A stretch of 64,000 bases of DNA from Actinomycetes bacterium. Lineage in GTDB: Bacteria; Actinomycetota; Acidimicrobiia; Acidimicrobiales; RAAP-2. Location: positions 7,576 through 71,575 of the forward strand of contig JAJYXE010000046.1 of assembly GCA_021791145.1 (NCBI GenBank), in the 5' to 3' direction. Below, piece after piece: positions 9,082 to 17,429 of this stretch. Within the stretch, counting starts at the first letter, position 1. Each line of letters opens with the position of its first letter. Below the pieces are notes generated by a model, which searched no databases, was not told where the DNA came from, and was given only the letters and a program-made list of their open reading frames with translations. The position numbers and the translations under genes were made by a program.

Positions 9082-10720
9082 CGTCACGATGCCGCAGCTG
9101 GGTGAGACGGTCACCGAGGGGACCATCACCCGATGGATGAAGTCCGTGGGCGACCACGTCGAACGCGACGAGCCGCTCTTCGAGGTCTCGACGGACAAGG
9201 TCGACTCGGAGGTCCCGGCCCCCGCGAGCGGTGTGCTCTCCGAGATCGTGGTCCCCGAGGGAGAGACGGTCCCCGTGGGCGCCCGTCTCGCGGTCATCTC
9301 CGACGGCGCGGGGGCCAGCGCCCCGGCGTCTGCGCCGCAAGCCGCCGCTGCGCCTGCAGCCGCCGCTGCGCCTGCAGCCGCCGCTGCGCCACAACCCGCC
9401 GCTGCGCCTGCGGAGGCGGTTTCGCCACCCGCCTCGCCGCCCGGGGCGCCTCCCACGCCCGAGCCGCTCGTGTCGTCGCAGGCAGCACCCGCGTCCTACC
9501 CGGCACAGGCAGCACCGCCGCCGCCGCCGACCGGATACGCGCCGCGACCGAGCGAGACCGGGTCCCCTGCCGGCCCTGCCCCTGGGGGCGACGGCGAAGC
9601 CACGCGCGTGGAGGGAATGCTCCTCTCCCCGGTCGTTCGCCGTCTTCTCGACGAGAACGGCATCTCTCCCTCCGAGGTCACCGGCACGGGGCTCGGTGGG
9701 CGGATCACGAGAGAGGACGTCCTCGGTTTCATCGACGCGCGCCGCGGGGCTGGGGCCGGCGTTGCCGCGCCTTCGGCGTCGGCTCCGCCAGCTGCGCCGT
9801 TCCCTCCGCCGCCAGCCCCCCAAGCGCCGCCACCGCCAGCCCCCCAAGCGCCGCCACCGCCAGCCCCCCAAGCGCCGCCACCGCCAGCCCCCCAAGCGCC
9901 GCCACCGCCAGCCCCCCAAGCGCCGCCGCCGCCAGCTCCCCCGCCGGCCGGCATGCCGGTCCCCGCGGCTCCTACGCAGAGCGCCGCCACCGCCGTCTTC
10001 CGCCCCTCGGCGGACCGGTTGGTGCCGTTCTCGAACATGCGGCGTCGGACCGCAGAGCACATGGTCCGTTCGAAGGCCACCTCGCCGCACGCCTACATCG
10101 CGTACGAAGCGGACTTCGAGAACGTCGACCGCGTGCGCAAGGTGTGGCGTGACCGCTTCAAGAGCGAGGAGGGGTTCTCGCTCACGTACCTCCCCTTCAT
10201 CGCGCGAGCGACCGTCGACGCGCTCCGAGAGTTCCCCAATCTGAACGCGTCGGTCGTCGAGGACTCTCTGGTCGTGCACCAGCAGGTGAATCTCGGGATC
10301 GCGGTCGACCTCAACCACGAGGGGCTCATCGTCCCCGTCATCCACCACGCAGAGGAGATCACGCTTCGCGGGATCGCGCGGCGGGTCAGGGACCTCGCCG
10401 ACCGCGCCCGCAACAGGCAGCTGACCGCCGACGACATCGCCGGGGGCACGTTCTCCGTCACCAACGACGGGCCGTTCGGCACGTACTTCACCGTGCCGAT
10501 CATCAACCAGCCGCAGGTCGCGATCCTGGCGACCGACGGCGTCCGCCGCCGCCCCGTCGTCGTCGAGCTCGCCGACGGCAGCGAGTCCATCGCCATCCAC
10601 TCCGTCGGGATGATCGGGCTCAGCTGGGACCACCGTGCGGTGGACGGCGCGTACGTGTCGTCCTTCCTTCGCCGGGTCGCGCAGGCCCTCTCCACGCGCG
10701 ACTGGGCTTCCGAGCTGTAG
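9074..10720 (+). CDS. aceF: Dihydrolipoamide acyltransferase (E2), single lipoyl domain
   Basis: Core acyltransferase of the pyruvate dehydrogenase complex. Domains in order: one lipoyl domain (residues 2-77, lipoylated Lys42 in STDKVDS), an Ala/Pro linker, a peripheral-subunit-binding domain around residues 183-220 (LLSPVVRRLLDENGISPSEV), a second Pro-rich linker built of tandem repeats, and the catalytic domain from about residue 315 with the active-site motif starting at His520 (HRAVDG, Asp524). TTG 9074 is the start, with GGAAGGGG upstream and an 8-bp overlap with lpdA. Only one lipoyl domain is present, whereas many actinobacterial E2 proteins carry more. aceE nearby argues for pyruvate as substrate; sharing with a 2-oxoglutarate complex is possible. 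Confidence 0.93.
   Translation: MADVTMPQLGETVTEGTITRWMKSVGDHVERDEPLFEVSTDKVDSEVPAPASGVLSEIVVPEGETVPVGARLAVISDGAGASAPASAPQAAAAPAAAAAPAAAAAPQPAAAPAEAVSPPASPPGAPPTPEPLVSSQAAPASYPAQAAPPPPPTGYAPRPSETGSPAGPAPGGDGEATRVEGMLLSPVVRRLLDENGISPSEVTGTGLGGRITREDVLGFIDARRGAGAGVAAPSASAPPAAPFPPPPAPQAPPPPAPQAPPPPAPQAPPPPAPQAPPPPAPQAPPPPAPPPAGMPVPAAPTQSAATAVFRPSADRLVPFSNMRRRTAEHMVRSKATSPHAYIAYEADFENVDRVRKVWRDRFKSEEGFSLTYLPFIARATVDALREFPNLNASVVEDSLVVHQQVNLGIAVDLNHEGLIVPVIHHAEEITLRGIARRVRDLADRARNRQLTADDIAGGTFSVTNDGPFGTYFTVPIINQPQVAILATDGVRRRPVVVELADGSESIAIHSVGMIGLSWDHRAVDGAYVSSFLRRVAQALSTRDWASEL
9812..9931 (+). repeat. 24-bp in-frame tandem repeat encoding the E2 inner linker
   Basis: Five copies of a 24-bp unit beginning CCAGCCCCCCAAGCG (9812, 9836, 9860, 9884, 9908), followed by a degenerate sixth. 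The period is a multiple of three and encodes the eight-residue unit PAPQAPPP. It forms an extended, mobile Pro/Ala linker between the subunit-binding and catalytic domains. The copies are almost identical at the DNA level, so copy number may vary between strains. Confidence 0.95.
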
Positions 10721-10722
10721 CC

Positions 10723-12474
10723 GTGCTACGCATTCGCCGCCTCGGGCAAGTCAGCTACGCCGAGGCGTTCGATCTCCAGCATGCGCTCGCGCAGCGAGGA
10801 GGCGACGACTACTTGCTGCTGGTGGAGCACCCCCACGTCTACACGCTCGGCGTGCGCGCCGACCCCGCACACGTCCTTCGCGATCCGGCGTCAGTCGGGG
10901 CGACGCTCTTTCGGACCGACCGGGGCGGCGACGTGACCTATCACGGGCCGGGCCAGCTCGTCGCCTACCCGATCGTGACGCTCGAGGACCATCCCGGCGC
11001 GGGCCCGCTCCACGTGCACCGCATCGAACAGCTGGTCATCGACGCGCTCGGCTTACTGGGGGTCGAGGCGTCACGGCACGAGGGCTACCCCGGGGTCTGG
11101 GTGGGCGTCGACGGCCCGTCGCCCCGCAAGGTGGCCGCCATCGGGGTACGGACCATGCGGGTGGACGGCGGGCGGCGCCGGACCCTCCACGGCGTCGCAC
11201 TCAACGTGGACTGCGACCTCGAGATGTTCGGCCACATCGTGCCGTGCGGCATCGCGGACTACGCGGTGACCTCTCTGCGCGCGGAGGGGAACGACGCGTC
11301 GATGGACGAGGTCGTCGAGGCGGTTGCCTCGCGAGCGGCAGCGGTGTGGGGGACCGACGGCGTCGATCGCCGCGACGTCGACCTGCCGCGAAGGAAACGG
11401 CATCCGGGCGGGAACGCCGACGTCGCCGAGGAGCGGCCTCTGCTGCGCCGGCTTCGGGACGCCGGCACCGACCCCGACGCCGGGATCCCGTTCCGGGCGC
11501 GCAAGCCGGAGTGGCTCCGCGCCCCGGCACGCATGGGGGAGGGGTACGTCTCCCTCGGTCGGACGATCCACGATCTGCGGCTGGTCACTGTCTGCGAGGA
11601 GGCAGGCTGCCCCAACATCTTCGAGTGCTGGGCCGACGGGACGGCCACCTTCATGGTCAACGGCTCGCGCTGCACGCGCGCTTGCGGCTTCTGCCTCGTC
11701 GACACGCGCCGTCCGCTGCCCCTCGACCCGACCGAGCCAGACCGTGTCGCCGAAGCGGTCGCGCGGATGCGGCTGTCGCACGCAGTCATCACGTGTGTCG
11801 CTCGCGACGACCTCGACGACGGCGGTGCAGGAGCGATCGCGGCCACGGTCCGGGCGGTCCGGCGGCGCAACCCCGAAACGGGAATCGAGGTCCTGGTCTC
11901 CGACTTCAAGGGGGACGCGTCCTCTCTCGAGCTCGTCCTCGACGCGCGCCCCGACGTGCTGAACCACAACGTGGAGACCGTGGTCCGGCTCCAGCGCGCG
12001 GTGCGGCCGTCTGCTGGGTACGCGAGGAGCCTCGCGGTGCTCGCCCGAGCTGCCGACGCCGGGCTCGTAGTGAAGTCGGGGCTCATGGTCGGCCTAGGGG
12101 AGTCCGAGGAGGAGGTCGTCTCCACGCTTGCCGACATGGCGTCCGTCGGCGTGTCGATCGCGACGATCGGGCAGTACCTGCGGCCGAGCGCGGACCACCT
12201 GCCGGTCGCCCGGTGGTGGAGCCCAGCGGAGCTCGAGGCGCTAGCCACCGCCGGACGCGAGCTCGGCCTCTTGCATGTCGAGGCCTCGCCGCTCACGCGG
12301 TCGAGCTACCACGCGAAGCAGGCCGCCGACGCCGCCTCCTCGCCAGCCGACGCCAGCGAAGACGGCGGCACGGCTCACGCCGCGACGGGGTCAGCCCCGC
12401 TGCGCGTAGTGCTGCGTCCAGGTGTTCCCGTCCCAGTACCGAAGCGTGTCGGGGGTGCCGCTCGGGTCGGGTAG
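10723..12474 (+). CDS. lipB-lipA: LipB-LipA fusion: octanoyltransferase plus lipoyl synthase
   Basis: One 583-residue frame carries both steps of lipoyl cofactor assembly. Residues 1-215 are LipB (octanoyl-ACP:protein transferase) with RGGDVTYHGPGQLVAYP, Lys136 in PRKVAAIG and the acyl-enzyme Cys175 in PCGIADY. Residues about 235-535 are LipA (radical SAM sulfur insertion): auxiliary-cluster cysteines Cys291, Cys296 and Cys302, radical SAM cysteines Cys317, Cys321 and Cys324, and the C-terminal RSSY (526-529). No stop or frame change separates the halves; about 30 charged residues link them. The GTG start lies 2 bp after the aceF stop, placing lipoylation in the same operon as its target. The last ~50 residues have no LipA counterpart and partly overlap the convergent gene. 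Confidence 0.95.
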   Translation: MLRIRRLGQVSYAEAFDLQHALAQRGGDDYLLLVEHPHVYTLGVRADPAHVLRDPASVGATLFRTDRGGDVTYHGPGQLVAYPIVTLEDHPGAGPLHVHRIEQLVIDALGLLGVEASRHEGYPGVWVGVDGPSPRKVAAIGVRTMRVDGGRRRTLHGVALNVDCDLEMFGHIVPCGIADYAVTSLRAEGNDASMDEVVEAVASRAAAVWGTDGVDRRDVDLPRRKRHPGGNADVAEERPLLRRLRDAGTDPDAGIPFRARKPEWLRAPARMGEGYVSLGRTIHDLRLVTVCEEAGCPNIFECWADGTATFMVNGSRCTRACGFCLVDTRRPLPLDPTEPDRVAEAVARMRLSHAVITCVARDDLDDGGAGAIAATVRAVRRRNPETGIEVLVSDFKGDASSLELVLDARPDVLNHNVETVVRLQRAVRPSAGYARSLAVLARAADAGLVVKSGLMVGLGESEEEVVSTLADMASVGVSIATIGQYLRPSADHLPVARWWSPAELEALATAGRELGLLHVEASPLTRSSYHAKQAADAASSPADASEDGGTAHAATGSAPLRVVLRPGVPVPVPKRVGGAARVG

Positions 12475-13077
12475 CCATCCGGCGGGCGTGCCCACCGGGG
12501 GCAGGAGCGCCTGGTGCGCCATGGTGGCGGTCGGCGCTGCCTGCGCCGTCGCGACGCCCGTCTGAGCGGGGGCTTCGCCCGTGGCCCACGCAGCGGGAGC
12601 CGGCCACGCCGATCCGTTCGCGGCCACCGGCGCCCCCGCGCCGGGAATCCCCGCCACGTCCGCTCCTTGCGCTGTCGTCGCTGCAGATCCGGAGGGAACC
12701 GGAGACCCGGCGGGCGCCGGTTGCGAGGCGGCGGCCAGGTGCGCTGGCGCTTGCGGGAATTGCTGCTGGGACAGCTGCTGGGCAAGCGGCACCTGCGGGG
12801 CCGCCTGGGGCTGCGGGGCTGCCTGGGGCTGCGGGGCTGCCGGCACCTGGGCAGCCGTCGCGGCGGCGAACGCACCGAAGGGGTCGGGGCGGCCAGCCGG
12901 CTGCTGCTGCAGGTCGGCATAGTAATTCGGGGCTTCGGGCTCGGTCTTCGACGCTTCCTTCTTGCGCCTGCGGCTCATCAGGACGATGGCCACGAGCAGC
13001 ACGATGATGACAGCTGCGACCACCGCCTCGATGACGACAAGATTCCGGTTGACGGCCGCCAAGATCGTGGTGTCCAT
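12391..13077 (-). CDS. Membrane-anchored DUF2510 protein
   Basis: Protein of 228 residues with one N-terminal transmembrane helix (about residues 12-34, VVIEAVVAAVIIVLLVAIVL) followed by basic SRRRKK, a long Ala/Gln/Pro-rich disordered region and a C-terminal DUF2510 motif (GWLPDPSGTPDTLRYWDG then NTWTQH). DUF2510 is a short Trp-rich module found at the ends of many actinobacterial membrane proteins; its function is unknown to me. ATG 13077 follows GGGGAGGG; an upstream in-frame GTG adds only Gly-rich residues. Its last 84 bp overlap the 3' end of lipB-lipA on the other strand. Confidence 0.82.
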   Translation of the reverse strand: MDTTILAAVNRNLVVIEAVVAAVIIVLLVAIVLMSRRRKKEASKTEPEAPNYYADLQQQPAGRPDPFGAFAAATAAQVPAAPQPQAAPQPQAAPQVPLAQQLSQQQFPQAPAHLAAASQPAPAGSPVPSGSAATTAQGADVAGIPGAGAPVAANGSAWPAPAAWATGEAPAQTGVATAQAAPTATMAHQALLPPVGTPAGWLPDPSGTPDTLRYWDGNTWTQHYAQRG

Positions 13078-13158
13078 GTCACCCTCCCCTCCCCCGCACA
13101 CGGTAGTGCTCCTTCGCCCGGGGGGTCAACGAATTCCCACTTCAACCGGAAGGACCGG

Positions 13159-16100
13159 TCAGGCGACGAAGTACTTGGCCTTCGGGTGGTGGCAGACGAT
13201 GGCGTCGGTGGTCTGCTCTGGGACCAGCTGGAAGCCGTCGCTCACCGACACGCCGACTCGGTCGCCACCGAGCAGCTCCACGACCTTGGCATTGTCCTCC
13301 AGGTCCGGGCAGGCGGGGTAGCCCCAGCTGTAGCGGCCTCCGCGGTACTGCTGGCGGAACAGACCGGTGAGCGTGGGGCCGTCCTGGTCGGCGAAGCCCA
13401 GCTCCTCTCGGATGCGGCGGTGCCAGTACTCCGCGAGCGCCTCGGTCATCTCCACCCCGAGCCCGTGGAGGAACAGGTAGTCCTGGTAGCGGTTCTCCGC
13501 GAAGAGGCGCGACGTCTCCTCGGACACCTTCGGGCCCATGGTGACGAGCATGAAGGTGGCGAAGTCCTCCTCGCCGGTGCTCGCCGGGCGGAAGAAGTCG
13601 GCGATGCAGAGCCACGGGGGCTTGTCCTGGCGGGGGAACGTGAAGCGCATCCATTCGGCGCTGCGCGTCTCGTCCTTGTAGATCACGAGGTCGTTGCCCT
13701 CGGACGCCGCGGCGAAGTGGCCGTAGGCGACCTGTGGCACGAGGACGTCGGCCTGCTTGGCCTTGTCGAGCTCTTGACGGAGCACTGCCTTGACCCTGGC
13801 CTTGAAGGCCGCGTCATCCTCCCCTGCGGCAGGGCGGAAGCCCCACTGGTTGCGGAAGAGCGCGGTCAGATTGAGGTATCCCGCGACCTCGTCGATGGGG
13901 ATCCCGCGGGCCGTCCTCGTGCCGACGAAGGGCGGTCGGAAGAGCTCGTTGTCCAGCTCGACTTCCGGTGAGCGCGCCGGCCGGCCGTCACGTGGCTCGG
14001 CGTCGGAGTCACGCGCGCCGGCCGGCCGGAAGCGGGACGGCACGTTGCGCTGCGAGACCTCACGCCCGAAGAGCGGGTCTTCTCGGCCGCTTCGCCGGAG
14101 CTCCGTCAGGCGGTCCATCGTGCGGAGCCCCTCGAAGGCGTCGCGCCCGTAGAAGACGCGGCCGTCGTAGACCTGGCGCAGGTCGCGCTCCACGTAGGTG
14201 CGGGTGAGCGCGGCCCCGCCGAGCAGCACCGGGAGGTCGGCGAGCCCGCGACGGTTGAGCTCCTCGAGGTTGTCGCGCATGACCAACGTGGACTTCACGA
14301 GCAATCCGCTCATTCCGAGGGCGTCGGCCCCGTGCTCTTGCACGGCTGCCACCATCTCGCCGATGCCGACCTTGATCCCGAGGTTCACCACCTCGTAGCC
14401 GTTGTTGGTGAAGATGATGTCGACGAGGTTCTTCCCGATGTCGTGGACGTCGCCCTTCACGGTCGCGAGCACGACCCTTCCCTTCCCGCCCTGGTCGGCC
14501 CGCTCCATGTGCGGCTCGAGGTAGGCGACGGCTGCCTTCATCGTCTCGGCGGACTGCAGGACGAAGGGAAGCTGCATCTCTCCGGACGCGAAGAGGTCGC
14601 CGACGGTCCTCATGCCCGCGAGGAGGAATTCGTTCACGATCTCGAGCGCTTCGTGGCCCGAGCCGAGGGCCTCGTCGAGATCGGCTTCGAGACCTTGACG
14701 GCGGCCGTCGACGATGCGCTGCTCGAGGCGGCGCTCGACCGGCCAGTCGGCGTGGCCGTCGTCAGTCACGTGCGATGCGGCGACGCCTTCGAAGAGCGCG
14801 AGCAGCTCCTGCAGCGGGTCATACCCCTCGCGGCGCCGGTCGTGGACGAGGTCGAGGCACACCTCCCGCGCGCGCTCGTCGATTCGCGACAAAGGAAGGA
14901 TCTTGGCGGCGTGGACGATCGCCGCATCCAGTCCCGCCTCGACGCACTCGTGCAGGAACACCGAGTTCAGCACCTGCCGCGCGGCCGGGTTCAGGCCGAA
15001 CGAGACGTTCGAGAGGCCGATCAGCGTGTGGACGCCGGGGAGCTCGGCTTTGATCGCCATGATCCCCTCGATCGTCTCGACGCCATCGCGCCGGCTCTCC
15101 TCCATCCCCGTCGACAGGGGCAGCGCGAGCGGGTCGAAGATGAGATCGGAGGGTTCGAGCCCGTAGCGCTCCACTGCGATGTCGTGAATGGCCCGAGCGG
15201 CTCGGAGCTTCCACTCGGCGGTCCGCGCCTGTCCCTCCTCGTCGATGCAGGTGCAGACCACCGCGGCGCCGTACTCCCGTGCGAGCCGCAGGAACCGGTC
15301 GAGCCGCGTCCCGTCGCCGTCACCCTCTTCGAGGTTGACCGAGTTGAGGATCGGACGGCCTCCGAGCCACTCCAGGGCAGCCTCGGCGACCGGTGCCTCG
15401 GTCGAGTCGATCATGAGCGGCACGGTCGACTGCGTGGCGAGCCGGCTCGCCACCTCCTTCATGTCGGAGACGCCGTCGGCGCCGGTGTAGTCCACGCAGA
15501 CGTCGATGACGTGCGCCCCCTCGGCGATCTGGTCTCTGGCCATCCCGACGCACGTCTCCCAGTCGCCGGCGAGCATCGCCTCACGGAAGCGCCTGGACCC
15601 GTTGGCGTTCGTCCGTTCCCCCACCACGAGGAACGACGTCTCCTGGGAAAGGGCCACCGAGCCGTAGATCGAGGCGGCGGCGGGCTCGTGCACCGGGCGG
15701 CGCGCCGCCGGCGAGGTCCCCTCGAGCGCGCTCACGACGGCCCGAAGGTGGTCTGGCGTCGTCCCGCAGCAACCGCCGACCGCGCTCACCCCGTACTCGG
15801 ACACGAAGCGGTGGAGGTGGTCGGCGAGCTCGTCGGGACTGAGGTCGTAGTGCATCTTGCCCTCGACCACCGACGGCAGTCCTGCGTTCGGGAGGACCGA
15901 GACCGGCACGCGGGAGTGCGCGCAGAGATAGCGGATCGCTTCGTGCATTTCCGCGGGTCCGGTGGCGCAGTTGAGGCCCACCGCGTCGACCTGCATCGCG
16001 TCGAGCGTGGTGAGCGCTGCAGCGATCTCGGTCCCCGGGAGCATCCTCCCGGTGAGCTCGATAGTGACCTGGACCTGGAGGGGGACTTGCCGACCGGCCG

Positions 16101-16674
16101 CAACCATCGCCCGCCGGGCGCCGTTGATCGCAGCCTTCGCCGAGAGAAGATCGAAGACCGTCTCGACGAGGAGGAGGTCGACGCCCCCTTCGAGCAGGCC
16201 CTTGGCCTGGGCCTCGTACGCGGCCCGCAGCGCGGGGTAGGAGATCTGCCCGAGCGTCGGGAACTTGGTGCCGGGCCCCATGCTGCCGGCGACCCATCGC
16301 GGGCTCCCTGGTGAGGCGTACTCGTCAGCGACTCGACGAGCGAGCCTGGCTGCCGCGACGTTGATCTCGTGGACCTGATCGCCGATCCCGTACTCGTCGA
16401 GCACGACCGAGAAGGCGCCGAAGGTGTCGGTCTCGATCACCTCCACCCCGACGTCGAGGAACGAGCGGTGGACGCGTTCGACGGCGCTGGGGCAGCTCAG
16501 CACCAGCACCTCGTTGCAGCCTTCGAGCTTCGCCCCGCCGAACGCATCGGCGCCGAGATCTTGCAGCTGGAGGTTGGTACCGGTCGCGCCGTCGAAGATC
16601 ACGACCCTCTGCGCGACGGCGCTGAGGTAATCCGAGCAGGAGGGATCGAGGCGACCGAGCGGGATCGAGGCCAT
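13159..16674 (-). CDS. metH: Cobalamin-dependent methionine synthase
   Basis: Transfers the methyl group of 5-methyltetrahydrofolate to homocysteine through methylcobalamin. The 1,171-residue protein has all modules: homocysteine-binding barrel (about 20-310; zinc ligands in GLNCATGP and Cys302-Cys303 of GGCCGTTPDH), pterin-binding barrel (about 345-600, VVGERTNANGSRRF and DVCVDYTGADG), cobalamin cap and binding domains (about 640-880, DVHDIG at 742-747 with axial ligand His744) and a C-terminal activation domain (about 920-1171). It starts at ATG 16674, divergent by 44 bp from the cobalamin adenosyltransferase gene. I see no B12 riboswitch in that short gap. Confidence 0.96.
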   Translation of the reverse strand: MASIPLGRLDPSCSDYLSAVAQRVVIFDGATGTNLQLQDLGADAFGGAKLEGCNEVLVLSCPSAVERVHRSFLDVGVEVIETDTFGAFSVVLDEYGIGDQVHEINVAAARLARRVADEYASPGSPRWVAGSMGPGTKFPTLGQISYPALRAAYEAQAKGLLEGGVDLLLVETVFDLLSAKAAINGARRAMVAAGRQVPLQVQVTIELTGRMLPGTEIAAALTTLDAMQVDAVGLNCATGPAEMHEAIRYLCAHSRVPVSVLPNAGLPSVVEGKMHYDLSPDELADHLHRFVSEYGVSAVGGCCGTTPDHLRAVVSALEGTSPAARRPVHEPAAASIYGSVALSQETSFLVVGERTNANGSRRFREAMLAGDWETCVGMARDQIAEGAHVIDVCVDYTGADGVSDMKEVASRLATQSTVPLMIDSTEAPVAEAALEWLGGRPILNSVNLEEGDGDGTRLDRFLRLAREYGAAVVCTCIDEEGQARTAEWKLRAARAIHDIAVERYGLEPSDLIFDPLALPLSTGMEESRRDGVETIEGIMAIKAELPGVHTLIGLSNVSFGLNPAARQVLNSVFLHECVEAGLDAAIVHAAKILPLSRIDERAREVCLDLVHDRRREGYDPLQELLALFEGVAASHVTDDGHADWPVERRLEQRIVDGRRQGLEADLDEALGSGHEALEIVNEFLLAGMRTVGDLFASGEMQLPFVLQSAETMKAAVAYLEPHMERADQGGKGRVVLATVKGDVHDIGKNLVDIIFTNNGYEVVNLGIKVGIGEMVAAVQEHGADALGMSGLLVKSTLVMRDNLEELNRRGLADLPVLLGGAALTRTYVERDLRQVYDGRVFYGRDAFEGLRTMDRLTELRRSGREDPLFGREVSQRNVPSRFRPAGARDSDAEPRDGRPARSPEVELDNELFRPPFVGTRTARGIPIDEVAGYLNLTALFRNQWGFRPAAGEDDAAFKARVKAVLRQELDKAKQADVLVPQVAYGHFAAASEGNDLVIYKDETRSAEWMRFTFPRQDKPPWLCIADFFRPASTGEEDFATFMLVTMGPKVSEETSRLFAENRYQDYLFLHGLGVEMTEALAEYWHRRIREELGFADQDGPTLTGLFRQQYRGGRYSWGYPACPDLEDNAKVVELLGGDRVGVSVSDGFQLVPEQTTDAIVCHHPKAKYFVA

Positions 16675-16718
16675 CTCGCAGAAAGGCTATTCGCTCGTGC
16701 CAGCTACCATCCGCATTC

Positions 16719-17345
16719 GTGCGCATCTATACGCGCAAGGGCGACGACGGCACGACGGGGCTCCTCTACGGGGGGCGGGTGGGGAAGGCGAGCCCCAGGA
16801 TCGAGCTGAACGGCGCGGTCGACGAGGCGCAGGCCGCGCTCGGCGCGGCCCGCGCGGAGTCCGCCCCCGGGTCGGAGCTAGACGAGCTCCTGATCACGCT
16901 CGAAAGGGAGCTCTACGTGCTGATGGCGGAGGTCGCGACCGCGCCGGCGAACCGCGCCAAGCTGGTCCCAGGAGAGAGCCTGGTCACCGAGGCAATGGTG
17001 GCGCGGCTCGAGGAATGGATCGACCAGCTGACCGAGCGGTTCCCCATGCCGAGGGAATTCGTCGTTCCGGGGGCCAACCGGGCGTCGGCTGCTCTCGACG
17101 TCGCCCGCACGGTCGTGCGCCGGGCAGAACGGGTGCTCGCCTCGACGGCGCCCCTGCAGGAAGGAACGGCCGGGCTCCGGGGCGCAGGTGCCGAGCCGTC
17201 GCGGGTCGGGCCCTACCTCAACCGATTGTCGGACTTGCTCTGGACGATGGCACGCTGGCAGGAAGGGGAGGTCCACTTGGCCGCTCGCGAGCAGCCCGGT
17301 CGTCGCTCTCGGCAGGGAGCCCGGGGCGAGGGATCGCCTGCGTGA
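16719..17345 (+). CDS. pduO: Cob(I)alamin adenosyltransferase, PduO type
   Basis: Makes adenosylcobalamin from ATP and cob(I)alamin. The 208-residue product begins with the family motif YTRKGDDGTTGLLYGG, continues with ELNGAVDEAQAALG, and has the conserved helix FVVPGANRASAALDVARTVV and RRAER. These are the ATP- and corrin-binding parts of PduO-type enzymes. GTG 16719 is chosen because the family begins a few residues before YTRKGD. Adenosylcobalamin is the cofactor of the methylmalonyl-CoA mutase encoded at 50.3 kb, so the gene probably serves it; the adjacent metH uses methylcobalamin. The final codons run into a 15-bp tandem repeat. Confidence 0.92.
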   Translation: MRIYTRKGDDGTTGLLYGGRVGKASPRIELNGAVDEAQAALGAARAESAPGSELDELLITLERELYVLMAEVATAPANRAKLVPGESLVTEAMVARLEEWIDQLTERFPMPREFVVPGANRASAALDVARTVVRRAERVLASTAPLQEGTAGLRGAGAEPSRVGPYLNRLSDLLWTMARWQEGEVHLAAREQPGRRSRQGARGEGSPA

Positions 17346-17421
17346 AGACCGCCCGTGCGAAGACTGCCTGCGTGAAGAGCGCCCGGGTGTAGCCCGGGTG
17401 AAGACCGCCTGCGTGAAGGAG
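17336..17421. repeat. 15-bp tandem repeat between pduO and pepA
   Basis: Six degenerate units related to GCCTGCGTGAAGACC at 17336, 17351, 17366, 17381 (shortened to 11 bp), 17392 and 17407. The array begins inside the last codons of the adenosyltransferase gene. Its last unit supplies the GGAGG ribosome-binding site of the aminopeptidase gene. It therefore spans the whole intergenic gap. Confidence 0.85.
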
Positions 17422-17429
17422 GAGTGCTG

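Noticed and set aside
9812..9931. CRISPR array
   Set aside because: The 24-bp repeats are head-to-tail without spacers and are coding linker sequence; no cas gene is in the window. The same holds for the other tandem arrays.
10635..13007. 790-codon plus-strand frame over lipB-lipA
   Set aside because: Arg-rich shadow frame; the lipB-lipA frame has all catalytic motifs.
16675..16718. B12 riboswitch between metH and the cobalamin adenosyltransferase gene
   Set aside because: The gap is only 44 bp, far too short for a cobalamin riboswitch, and no B12-box sequence is visible.
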